Positions 54,480 through 63,639 of a DNA stretch of 64,000 nucleotides are shown here, in pieces (position 1 is the first letter of the stretch; each line of letters opens with the position of its first letter). Origin of the DNA: Cydia pomonella (taxonomy: Eukaryota; Arthropoda; Insecta; Lepidoptera; Tortricidae); assembly GCF_033807575.1 (NCBI RefSeq), contig NC_084713.1:23039389-23103388 (forward strand), in the 5' to 3' direction. The translations under genes and the position numbers were made by a program. The notes below the pieces were generated by a model. That model had not been told where the DNA came from. It saw nothing but the letters and a program-made list of their open reading frames with translations, and made no database searches.

Positions 54480-54645
54480 TTTTTTTTAATTCCGCTACCT
54501 AAAGGTTGTGTGGAAGAGATCGTTTTTAGCGATAAGACCGCCTGTTGTTTACCTCTTCTTTATGTGTTGTATTATTTGTACTGTTTCTGTATTGAGGTGT
54601 GCAATAAAGAGTATTTGTATTGTATTGTATTGTATTGTTTTCTTT
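54480..54645 (+). repeat. LINE 3' end with (ATTGT)n tail
   Basis: 'gataagaccgcctgttgttt', 'gtgtgcaataaagagtattt' and repeated 'gtatt' at the end: a 5'-truncated non-LTR retrotransposon. Confidence 0.65.
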
Positions 54646-54669
54646 AACTGTGTTTGATTCCACCTTAAT

Positions 54670-54700
<31 letters not shown>

Positions 54701-54736
54701 TACAGTAACTGTACAAATACTAAACTAAATTAATAA

Positions 54737-54960
54737 CTAGCTTAAATCTAAAATAGGCCCTTGAGGCATTGTACCAAGGATGCTGGCGGCATTTCCTCGT
54801 TGTATCGCAATGCTGATACGTTGAGCAAGGAAGCCGCCAGCTTCTCGGCCACCAGTTACATCAACCAGACGCCTCGCGATTTCTGCAAAAACCTTGTGCG
54901 CGCTGGGACCCCATGGACCTAGAGTTTCAACGAAAGTACCTATGTGTGTTACCTCGTCAC
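54737..54960 (-). pseudogene. LINE polyprotein C-terminal fragment
   Basis: The - strand reads DEVTHIGTFVETLGPWGPSA, HKVFAEIARRLVDVTGG, AGGFLAQRISIAIQRGNAAS, ILGTMPQGPILDLS and a stop at 54737-54739. The LGPWGP and QR-x-S-x-AIQRGNAASxxGT motifs are those of the C-terminal region of a widespread arthropod non-LTR retrotransposon. The remainder is absent. Confidence 0.75.
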
Positions 54961-55139
54961 GCTGGTAAACCGCTAAACCGATTTAGACGCAATTTGGTAT
55001 GAAGATAGGCCTGGGGTAGGACGTTTTTAACAGTCATCATTCCACGTTTCCACGCAGACGAAGTCGTTGGCAGAATGAATATAAAAGTAAAAAACAAAAA
55101 GAGGCGCATTCAAAACTACACATAAAAAATCTATAATCT

Positions 55140-55335
55140 AGTGTGCAGCTATTGCTATTGGACCTATGATAGTCCAGTCCTCATCCCTCATGGCATGGTA
55201 TCTAGTGAGTATATTAAGAGAGGAACACTACTGTTCAACCTCTGGACAATTATCAGAGAGTGGACAAGCCAAGATTCGAACCCACGACCTCCGGTTTTAA
55301 GGCCTGTACCACTAAGCTACCAGCTTTCTTATCAA
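55140..55335 (-). mobile_element. tRNA-derived SINE head and body
   Basis: On the - strand gctggtagcttagtggtaca (A box), cgtgggttcgaatcttggct (B box), then 'gataattgtccagaggttga'. Its family differs from the other SINEs. Confidence 0.6.
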
Positions 55336-55641
55336 GTCAACACATCGAATAGCGTGGGCTTGACAAGCAATTTACTATAAACAGAGCAATCGGACTGGTT
55401 ACATTAACTTTCCTTGTTCAAATACGTATACATTACATGTAATGTAGTTTAACGGAGTACACTTAGTGTAAATTATGTACTCGTAGTCAGCTACTCAATT
55501 AACTGAACACATTAATCTCTAGATTAATATTTAATTATATTTAAATCCAGTGACTAAAAAAATGATATACGATAAATAAATAAAATACTTATAGAAGAAT
55601 ATTTTATAAATTCAATTTACCATATTATATTATGTAGGTAA

Positions 55642-55774
55642 CCTACGTGGACCATAACCGCCGAAAATTTTGCAAATTGCGGGCATTTTTCTCTTTTACT
55701 CCAATTAAGGCGTAATTAGAGTGACAGAGAAAGATGCCCGCAATTTGCGAACTTCGATGTTCACGGTAGGCCCT
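55642..55774. mobile_element. MITE with GGGCCTACCGCG-type ends, subfamily 1, copy 2
   Basis: 'aaattttgcaaattgcgggc' against 'gcccgcaatttgcgaacttc', with right end cacggtaggccctc. The left terminus is degraded. Confidence 0.75.
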
Positions 55775-55779
55775 CGTAT

Positions 55780-56170
55780 GTAGGTATTTCCATAGAGAAA
55801 TAAGTAAGCACTCTATGCTCACTCCTCACTCCATACATTCGTTTTCATGTGAAAACGCTTATTAGGTTTTTCGTAGTCGACATCAAGTAGATCAGTACCG
55901 TTACTTAACACTAGATGTCTCAAGTGTCGCGACTGATGAGAATTGTATTACTCAGCAATTTACAACTAATATTAATTACAAGCAAAGTCAGATGAAAATG
56001 GAGTTCCGGTTAAAATATTAGCTGAAAATTGTTGAGCATTACTTTTCGTTCGTCGCAACATCTATTTTGTCAAGTAGCAGTACTGATACTCGTAATTCCG
56101 CTACTCGATGCTAGATGTGGACTACGAAATTAATAACCACACCAAAACTGATGTATGGAGTGAGCACGCT
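55780..56170. other. No gene; words shared with 56885-57010
   Basis: 'agtagtcgacatcaagtag', 'tgaacatta' type words ('tgagcattacttttcgttcg', 'cgtagtcgacatctagcgtc') recur at 56925-57010, suggesting an old dispersed repeat. Confidence 0.35.
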
Positions 56171-56175
56171 AGTTA

Positions 56176-56513
56176 TGTTTATCTTCTTCTTATTCCTCCC
56201 GTTGTCCCAGCATTTTGCCACGGCTCATGGAGCCTGGGGTCCGCTTAACAACTAATCCCAAGATTTGGCGTAGGCACTAGTTTTTACGAAAGCGACTGCC
56301 ATCTACCCTTCCAACCAAGAGGGTAAACTAGTCCTTGTTGGGATTAGTCCGGTTTCCTCACGATGTTTTCCTTCACCGAAAAGCGACTGGTAAATATTAA
56401 ATGATATTTCATACATAAACATAAGTTCCGAAATACTCATTGGTACGAGCCGGGGTTTGAACCCGCGACCTCCGGATTGCAAGTCGCACGCTCTTACCGC
56501 TAGGCCACTAGCA
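56176..56513 (-). mobile_element. tRNA-derived SINE, complete
   Basis: The - strand head gtgctagtggcctagcggta, B box cgcgggttcaaaccccggct, the central domain cggtgaaggaaaacatcgtg, and the tail 'gactaatcccaacaaggact' to 'gagccgtggcaaaatgctgg'. Confidence 0.88.
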
Positions 56514-56640
56514 CTTCTAGTTATGTTTATATGTTACATATTTCTCTAAGACAATACATAATCGCGGTCACCAAGACATTGACACTCCAGACTTACACAC
56601 TAACTTTGTATGAATTCAGACGATTCTTTGTATTCGCTAG

Positions 56641-56783
56641 GCCACCCCACTAGCGTCTTTTGAGCGTTGGCGTCTAGTCAGCGCTATGGAAAATGGCGTC
56701 GCTGCGTAGCGTCGAGCAGCAGCCATAGTGTTGACTATATAGAACGTCGCTCGGGAGACGCTAGTGTGGATGTGGGGCCTCTC
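56641..56783. mobile_element. MITE (CCACCCCACTAGCGTCTTTT ... CGCTAGTGTGGATGTGGGG)
   Basis: Ends inverted. Interior 'ggcgtctagtcagcgctatg' and 'aatggcgtcgctgcgtagcg'. Same family as 37497-37648 and 62106-62236. Confidence 0.7.
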
Positions 56784-57339
56784 AGATTGTGGATAATATA
56801 AACACAGTATATGGTGGTTTAATATATTTATTATCAAAAATAGTTTCCGTAATAAAATAGATAAATATAAGTAAAGAATGAGTGATCCACACATCAGTTT
56901 TCTGAACAAAACGCGAGTTATTTCGTAGTCGACATCTAGCGTCAAGTAGCGAAATTTATCAGTACTGCTACTTGACAATAGATGTCGCGACGAACGAAAC
57001 TCTAATGCTCAACAATTTGAGTTACCACTCTTTCTTTACTTTTCTCTGTGGTAATATGAAGCTAAGATTAGCTTTAGCCTCTTTAGGTACAAACTTCCCC
57101 TCAAGGCTGAGCCTGGTGTTTTAAGTAACTACATTTTACGAGTTTTAGTAGTGTATTATGGTCATCAACTCGTCATCATAAGATATTTAAGAGCTGCGCT
57201 CTTGTCGGTGAAGCAAGCTCCAGGTATTTTTTCCTGGACTAGGATTGTCCGTCTTTCCACGGCTTTACGATCACGATCGTTAGTGCTAGAAAGCAGTAAT
57301 TTGGTATGGATACAAATTATGCATGGCGAAAAAACGGTA

Positions 57340-57815
57340 AGATAAAAACTGGAAAAAAATTTTGGGAACCTCATGCAAAATGATATTTTTGGAATTTTAT
57401 GCTTTGACCCAATAGTGTGGGGTATCGTTGGTTAGTTCTTTGAAAATAAATAAGGGTCTCCAAAAATCATTTTTTTAACTAACTAACTGCTATGGCTCAG
57501 CGATCCAAAAAGAATCTTGGCCTCCGAAACGAGAGAACGCCACCTGTCCCGATACAGCGCGGTTTCCTGCCATGAATTGGCATTCAGCCGATTTTTTTAA
57601 ACAAAGTTAATATTTTCGGAAATAATCGCTTGGGAAAAAAAATAGGTGACTTTTGAACCATGCGTCCAATAAATATGAAATAAAATCGTGAAACAAAAGC
57701 TTGTAATGTACATGATACTTCCTAATTCTTAACTCCCCATTTGGCCTGTTCTGCCTGAATGGGAACTACGAAACCCTACACTGAGCGTGGCCCGACATGC
57801 TCTCGGCCGTTTTTT
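57340..57815. repeat. Relative of the 29.7-kb repeat with nested LINE piece
   Basis: 'tgacccaatagtgtggggta' and the 'cggccgttttttttg' end resemble 29698-30730. 57472-57594 is a copy of the LINE tail at 6962-7080. Confidence 0.5.
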
Positions 57816-58006
57816 TTGTATTATGGTCAAATTTATTTAAATGAATTCCAGAATATGAATTAAAATGATCATTTTAGACATAAGCCCATTCGGATATTAT
57901 CCCAACTGAGCTAGATCTGTTCTCACTAATGTCATATCTATTGGATTCAGCATCAAATCAATCTAGCAGTACCTTTTGCAGTTAAATTAGATACTGTCAC
58001 AGGATC

Positions 58007-58115
58007 AGAGGCCCTACCGCGAACCACGTTCAATGTGTTGCCTCCCTGTCACACGTACGAATTTACAAGTGCAACAGGGAGGCAACACGTCGAACGTGGT
58101 TCACGGTAGACCCTC
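58007..58115. mobile_element. MITE with GGGCCTACCGCG-type ends, subfamily 2, copy 1
   Basis: 'ccctaccgcgaaccacgttc' against 'gaacgtggttcacggtagac', with 'gttgcctccctgt' / 'acagggaggcaac' inside: an almost complete palindrome. Confidence 0.85.
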
Positions 58116-58180
58116 AGATATCAAATCCGATCAGATTCACCTGTTTCAATTTGCCAGGTTCAAAACCTGGCCTTAATGTT

Positions 58181-58657
58181 TTATGGTATAACCTTGTCTT
58201 CTGTCCTGACAGGTTCAACTATAGCACTTGTTTCCTTTGGTCTACTTAATTCAGTGGCAGTAGATTTTAGGGCAATTGATTCTGCGACAGTTTGTTCCTT
58301 TACAGTATTTGATTCCTTACAAGCAGTTGGTTCCTTGGCGACAGTTGCTTCTATAATAGCACTTGGTTCCTTCAGGGCAGTAGATTCCTCTATAACAGTT
58401 GAGTCCTTTAAGGCAGTTGATTCCTTTGTTGAATTTAGCTCCGTTGACATTGATGGAGCTAAATTGATAATTATCGCAGTATTCTCCGCATCTATGTTCA
58501 TAGTTAGACCTTGAGGTTCTTTTTCTTGAAGTAACGCCATCTCTTCTTCGCGCAGTAGTTGGATTCCGGACATGTTCTGCAAGGTGTTGAGATGTTTGAT
58601 CCACTTCTCATTGCGGATACATGATATTTCGTCTTCATCTTCATAGGTTTTTTGGAG
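58181..58657 (-). CDS. USPL1-like gene, exon 4
   Basis: Acceptor tttctcaacag|CTCCAAAAAACC. Encodes LQKTYEDEDEISCIRNEKW, the repeat-rich tail and the stop at 58181. 159 codons including stop. Confidence 0.82.
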   Translation of the reverse strand, partial: LQKTYEDEDEISCIRNEKWIKHLNTLQNMSGIQLLREEEMALLQEKEPQGLTMNIDAENTAIIINLAPSMSTELNSTKESTALKDSTVIEESTALKEPSAIIEATVAKEPTACKESNTVKEQTVAESIALKSTATELSRPKETSAIVEPVRTEDKVIP

Positions 58658-59929
58658 CTGTTGAGAAATGAATGTAGAATGTAGTTGAATAATAGCAGTT
58701 ATTACTAAGATAAAGCAGTTGCAATTTCTTAAATGAATCCTAATGATTAATGATATTCGACGATTTCTACGTATTTAAGTATTTATTAATACTTATATAT
58801 TATATATATCGTTGTCTAAGTACCCTCAATACAAACCTTATTGAGCTTACTGTGGGACTTAGTCAATTTGTGTAATGATGTCCTATAATATTTATTTATT
58901 ATTTATTTATATTTAGATTATTATATCAAGAGGTATGTTACACCCTCTTTTTTCTTTTTTATTTCCATAGAATATTTTTTTGCTCTTTCAGGTCCAAAAG
59001 AGACTTTTTTCCCAAAAAAAGGGCTAACTGAAACCATCATTTTATAAAGAAGACTGAAATACAAGGTTAAAAGTATAATTTTGGGCCTCTCATGCATCAA
59101 AATATTTATAAGAATGTGAAAGAAACAGCAACAAACCTGCACATTCAACTTCTTAATATCCTGAAGGTTCTTCTTTGTCTGAAGTTCTGCTTCCTTCTGT
59201 TTCAAGACCTCTTGCAACTTTGCATGCCTGGCTGCGTCACTCTGGTGCATCAGAGTGCTACCAGGTTCCTCTGAATCCAGACCTTTGTTGGATTTGTCCA
59301 TTTCTGACCAAGCCGTTGTCGATATAATTGACCCAGTAGGGGGTATAGGGCCATATGTCATGACCTTGAGACTTTCCACCTCATCATCTGCGGAGAGGGC
59401 CTCGTCATGTTTCAAGCATTGAGGCTCTTCGTAACCGAAAGGCCAAGAGCATGTAGTGTTCTCACACATGACTACTTTTTCGTTGAAGTTCATGAAGTAA
59501 CAGCGGACAGCGCTTTTGCACACTGGACAGTCCTAAAAACAGATTATTTTAGACATTTTATACATTTTAAAATAACAGTGGACAAACTATGTTTACTACC
59601 TTTACATATTGGCCAAATGGAGATTCTTCTACTTCAGGTACTTGTAATATCTGAAAACAATTAAGGAAAGATGTAAATAAATTAAAAAACAATTTTATAA
59701 GTAAGAATATTCTGAGTTGTTGTAACTTTATTTTTACTGTTCAATATACGCATATTTATTCATTTAGGTTAGAATATAATTTTATAAACGAGTATAATAA
59801 TCTTACAGCTTCTATTTCGTAGTCAAGACCGGGTAAGGCCGGTGTCTCTCCGCCGATTGCCTCAACCACCGAAGACTCCTGCATTGCATTATCAGCAGAC
59901 GCAGTTTCGTCTAATGAAGGATCTCTCAT
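58181..59929 (-). CDS. USPL1-like zinc-ribbon protein, 348 aa (four exons)
   Basis: Join on the - strand: 59929-59807, 59650-59600, 59532-59137, 58657-58181 (123+51+396+477 nt); all junctions phase 0. Residues 1-58 are acidic (MRDPSLDETASADNA ... EVEESPFGQYVK). Residues 59-96 form a four-Cys module: DCPVCKSAVRCYFMNFNEKV then VMCENTTCSWPFGYEE. The C-x2-C, F-N-F-x-E, C-E-x-x-x-C-x-x-P-x-G spacing resembles the N-terminal zinc ribbon of the SUMO isopeptidase USPL1. A charged helix (KLQEVLKQKEAELQTKKNLQ) follows near residue 170. The last about 90 residues are degenerate STALKE/ESTAL-like repeats. No USPL1 cysteine-protease domain is present, so enzyme activity is not implied. It is head to head with superoxide dismutase. 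Confidence 0.82.
58770..58912 (+). mobile_element. SINE 3' half in intron 3 of the USPL1-like gene
   Basis: 'gtatttaagtatttattaat' to 'gtcctataatatttatttat' equals the 3' half of 10927-11200. Confidence 0.8.
59137..59532 (-). CDS. USPL1-like gene, exon 3 (zinc ribbon)
   Basis: Acceptor ctgtttttag|GACTGTCC and donor GTGCAG|GTTTGT. 132 codons containing all four putative zinc-ligand Cys. The frame running on past the donor to 58921 is intron. Confidence 0.85.
59600..59650 (-). CDS. USPL1-like gene, exon 2
   Basis: Acceptor ttgttttcag|ATATTAC and donor GTAAAG|GTAGTA. 17 codons, ILQVPEVEESPFGQYVK. Confidence 0.8.
59807..59929 (-). CDS. USPL1-like gene, exon 1
   Basis: ATG in context tgcaaaATG. 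41 codons, donor GAAGCT|GTAAGA. A TCAGT initiator on the - strand at 60018-60014 would give an 87-base 5' UTR. Confidence 0.82.
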
Positions 59930-60013
59930 TTTGCAAATTATGTATTTGATGGTTGTTTTATGAGAAAAATACTATCTATAACTACTTTTCCTAGCAATTA
60001 GTACATATTTACT

Positions 60014-60696
60014 ACTGAACTGAGCCCGGCAAGACGCACATTGCCCAAGTTGTGTTTTCTGTTTTGTTTACTTTTGATACAAAGAGCATATAATATAATC
60101 ACTATTTTGATACTTTCTCTTGATTTGACATTTTGGTTTTTTTTGTCTATGCAGTCAAAACCGGCAAACCAAATCAACCAAACAGTTAATCAATAGTTCA
60201 ATATATTTTTTTGCATTAATCTGATATTTCGCTTAGAATTGATTCGCTTTAAAGATGTCTGACTTTTAATAAAAATTAAAAAAAAATCTCTATCATGGTA
60301 AATAACTCTCGTTTAGTCGGAAAATGATACATACGAATATGCGTTGAACGAAACCTGTTTGAAGAAGTTTTCAGTTTTTGTTAACTACAAGCGTGTTTGT
60401 TTGGTCACAATTTATTTTTCAACTTTTTAAATCGTTTATTACATTGTAATGCAAATAGCAATCTAAGGGATCATTTTGATAAGTAAATTGATAGTGAAAG
60501 GTATGATTTTGCAACGTAGTGTAGCTCTAATCACAATTTCTGTAACGTGCTGCAGTGTTAATGCAAGCACTTGGAATATGCTTGAGGTATATAGGGCTAA
60601 AAACACCCTAGCTATTTTTTTTTATTCCAGCCAAAGTCCGGACCGAAGACGAACGTACGTGCGTCATTTATCGACTTCATCGTTGTTCTATTCAGT
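60014..60696. promoter_or_regulatory. Divergent promoter region between USPL1-like and superoxide dismutase genes
   Basis: About 680 bp between a - strand TCAGT (60018-60014) and a + strand TCAGT (60692-60696, context attcagtcagtcgcc). No TATA is properly spaced for either. No open frame of note; 60476-60715 is a chance frame. Confidence 0.45.
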
Positions 60697-60803
60697 CAGT
60701 CGCCATAAAAAATAGTACAAGTTACACGTTTTTAGTTAGTATCCCAGCGGATATATTGATTATAAAGCTTTGAATTGTTCTACTTCGCAGAAATAACTAC
60801 AAA

Positions 60804-60869
60804 ATGCCAGTTAAAGCAGTCTGTGTGCTCAACGGCGATGTCTCCGGGACGGTGTTCTTCGATCAAAAG
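60804..60869 (+). CDS. Sod1: Superoxide dismutase, coding exon 1
   Basis: 22 codons. ATG context acaaaATG; donor AAG|GTACGT. The Cys at residue 7 is the conserved early Cys of the family. Confidence 0.95.
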
Positions 60870-61797
60870 GTACGTTTTCCGGTTTTTCTTGCTATTATAT
60901 CATTGGTCAACCTTAAACATTATTATGATACTATCGTTCACGTTATGATTACAATTAGATTAATTCGATGTCTTTTGTAAGTTAATAAGTATCTAATGTT
61001 CTGTTATCTATCTTTCTTTAACCGGTTGAGGTAGGTAGGTAGTGCATTCTAGAATATTTTCCTATTTGTGCACGATGTTTACTTCTTAGCATGATTCATA
61101 ATTAAGTTTTACCTCCACATCATACTTATGAAACATGTCTTTACCCACTTTTGAGGATAATAACATGAAAATCTTTGCTAATAACCTAAACTTGTGCACT
61201 TAACAGGTTTATGCTTGCACAGGTTTCTTATTAGAATGAGAAACACATGATGTATTTATATATGTATTTTGGTGTATGTAATACCCTCCCAATACTCGTT
61301 GAATTGAATTGCACATAATTATACTTTGGTGTTATCAACTACCTTTTTAACATGAAGTTGTTACCCGTCTCAATGATTTATATAAAGACAAATGTTACTG
61401 TTATGAAACTCATTTTTATCTCACTTAATATCAAACAAAATATGTATGATTTCATTAGCTCTATGTATAGTGTATTCCCATCTGTCCCCACTGGGCACAG
61501 TTGAGAATAGGCACTACATACAAACCATTCCCATCTGTGCCCGCCTCTTGTATGGCGGTGGTCACGTGGGGCAGGAACAGATGGGGGAATACACCCTATG
61601 TATGTTAAATTTTTGGCTCCCTGCTACCTAAATAGCTCAGTGTTCTAAAACATGTAAAGTAATTGTTTTATTTGTCTCATAACACAGGTATTAGAAAGCA
61701 ACATTATTATATATTAAACCCTTAAATATTTTAATTTTTATTTCAGGATGAGAAGTCACCAGTAGTGCTTACGGGTGAAGTGAAGGGGCTCACCAAG
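60804..61797 (+). CDS. Sod1: Cu/Zn superoxide dismutase, first two coding exons (gene continues past window)
   Basis: Catalyses dismutation of superoxide to hydrogen peroxide and oxygen, normally in the cytosol as a homodimer. Exon 1 (60804-60869) encodes MPVKAVCVLNGDVSG then TVFFDQK and ends |GTACGT. Exon 2 (61747-61797), after tatttcag, encodes DEKSPVVLTGEVKGLTK and ends |GTAAGT. Both junctions are phase 0. The N-terminal beta strands KAVCVL and GTVFF and the end GLTK, before the expected GxHGFHVH copper-ligand exon, are diagnostic. All metal ligands and the active-site Arg lie in later exons, none of which I found before 64000. The 5' UTR is about 110 bases from the TCAGT at 60692. A possible acceptor (ctacttcgcag at 60790) hints at an alternative 5' UTR intron. 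Confidence 0.95.
61469..61595. mobile_element. 127-bp hAT-type MITE, copy 2, in superoxide dismutase intron 1
   Basis: agtgtattcccatctgtccc ... agatgggggaatacacc, flanked by perfect CTATGTAT at 61461-61468 and 61596-61603. Confidence 0.9.
61747..61797 (+). CDS. Sod1: Superoxide dismutase, coding exon 2
   Basis: 17 codons, DEKSPVVLTGEVKGLTK; acceptor ttatttcag, donor AAG|GTAAGT. Confidence 0.95.
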
Positions 61798-62105
61798 GTA
61801 AGTGTTATCATAAAACATTTATCTATACTGTAGGTTATTTTGAGTGTGGCTAGGCCATCAACTGTGTTGCTAATATAGGCTATGCAGGCTGTTAAATCTC
61901 ATGTTTATTTATTTTTTTAGTATGTGGAAAACCAACAGGGCTATATATATCTAGAACTTACAATAGAATTACAGAGCCAAGTACAGGTTCTCACTTAATG
62001 TTAAAAAGACCCCACAATACATAATTGTGCTCACCACTCATTGACACTCCCAGACTTAGTAACATTTGTATGAATTCAGAGCATTCTTTGTAATCACTTA
62101 TTGGG

Positions 62106-62236
62106 ACCACACCTCACTGGTGTCTTTTGAGCGCCTGCGTCTAGTCAGCACTATGGAAGATGGTGTCACTGTATAGTTGTGCAAACATTGTGTTGAGCAC
62201 CAGCTGTAGAGTTAACTAGACATCAAGAACTAGTGG
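62106..62236. mobile_element. MITE (CACTAGCGTCTTTTGAGCG family), diverged, intronic
   Basis: 'ctggtgtcttttgagcgcct', 'gcgtctagtcagcactatgg' and 'agaactagtgggggctc' align with 56641-56783. The preceding 62028-62100 also matches 56575-56640. Confidence 0.65.
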
Positions 62237-62329
62237 GGGCTCTAAGTTGTAAATAGAGGGACACTGTAAAAGTCACTTAATAATCATACAGAAGTAGAAG
62301 GGGTAAGGTAATTTGATAGCTGTAAGCAT

Positions 62330-62410
62330 GTATTTATTTATTTATTTAATCTTTATTGCACAAAAGAAAACCTTATAGTACAAAAGGCGGACTTAATGCC
62401 ATGAGGTATT
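62330..62410 (-). repeat. LINE 3'-end fragment, intronic
   Basis: 'taatctttattgcacaaaag' / 'ggcggacttaatgccatgag' on the + strand is the reverse of a LINE tail carrying AATAAAG. Confidence 0.55.
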
Positions 62411-62479
62411 TCATGGGATTGAGATTTTATTTATGTATTGTATTACCATATAAATCATATAATTTTTTATTTAAGGTTT

Positions 62480-63150
62480 AAAGGTACTTAAGTGTTGCAC
62501 TATGCTTTTCCAATAATATTTTTACATGAACATGCGTCTATCAAAAATGTCATGAAGCTGGTATCAGGTTTCTTTTCAAAATTCTGGATATTAATATACC
62601 TAAATGTGTCTATAAATGTACAAATAATTACTCACCCTTTGAATGCCACGCCTATTGTGTGCGGTACGCCAATGTGTACCTTGTCAGAATGGACGAAGGT
62701 TGATATTGGGCTGTCGCCGCGCGTCAGTTGTCTTTGGCGGTGCAAGAGTTGGCCTGACCAAAACAGTTTGTCTTTACACTAACAATAAGGTGTACAAATT
62801 GACTGTTAAGAGCCCTTATTCCTTGGAGCGTTCTCCGATTTCACGAAATAACGCTCGATAGATGGCGTTGGCGCTCGGTACGCGAGCGCCGGCAACGCGA
62901 CGCGCGTTTCAATGCAGACTAGAATAATCTTGATAGTTTTCAATATAATTTCAAGCAACATTAATTTTAGTGTTATATGATATCATATGGGCACTCTTTA
63001 TTTTATTTTATATGCACAGTAGTTTTTTTTTATGTACACTACTACTAAGTGTACAGACTACAGAGTGTACTATAACCCTTGCTCTTTATTCTGTCTCTTT
63101 CACACCAATGGAAAATGAAAAAGTTAGTAAATGACTGCAGGTATAAATAA
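62480..63150. other. Intronic sequence, no exon recognised
   Basis: The frame 62492-62782 has no superoxide dismutase features. 62830-62915 is CpG-rich (ggcgctcggtacgcgagcgc) and palindromic, probably a repeat remnant. Confidence 0.4.
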
Positions 63151-63156
63151 AGTACA

Positions 63157-63600
63157 TTAGTGCGATAGAGAGACAGATAGTGTTTCGTTGTCGTGACGTA
63201 AAAGATTGGCATGTTGACTATGCATCCATGGCGCCTAGCCAACATGACGATCGTTTGCGCATGTTAGTGCGATAGAAAGACAGATAGTGTTTCGTTGTCG
63301 TATCGTAAACGATTGGCATGTTGGCCACACACTTGCTTGGTGCCTAGCCAAAATACCAATCTTTTGCGTATATTAGTGCGATAGAGAGACAGTAGTGTTT
63401 CGTTGTCGTATCGTAAACGATTGGCATGTTGGCTACGCACCCATGATACCTAGCCAAGAAGCCAATCGATTGCACATATTAGTGCGATAGAGAGACAGAT
63501 AGTGTTTCCTTGTCGTATCGTAAACGTTTGGCATGGTGGCTACGCACCCATGCTGCCTAGTCAAGATGCCAATCGTTTGCGCACATTAGTGCTATAGAGT
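63157..63600. repeat. Tandem array, four units of about 107 bp, each with an internal inverted repeat
   Basis: Units start 'ttagtgcgatagagagacag' at 63157, 63264, 63373 and 63479; a fifth begins at 63586. In each, 'cgtaaacgattggcatgttg' pairs with 'gccaatcgtttgcgc'-type sequence at the unit end. Confidence 0.88.
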
Positions 63601-63639
63601 TTCAGTTTTATTTGAAATCACGTTAGGGTTTGTATTATT

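Noticed and set aside
58176..58514. 112-codon + strand frame with a Phe/Val-rich pattern
   Set aside because: It is the antisense shadow of the repeat-rich last exon of the USPL1-like gene.
58921..59136. Continuation of the - strand frame past the exon 3 donor
   Set aside because: A GTTTGT donor and a matching downstream acceptor at 58657 exist. The read-through is Lys/Phe-rich intron.
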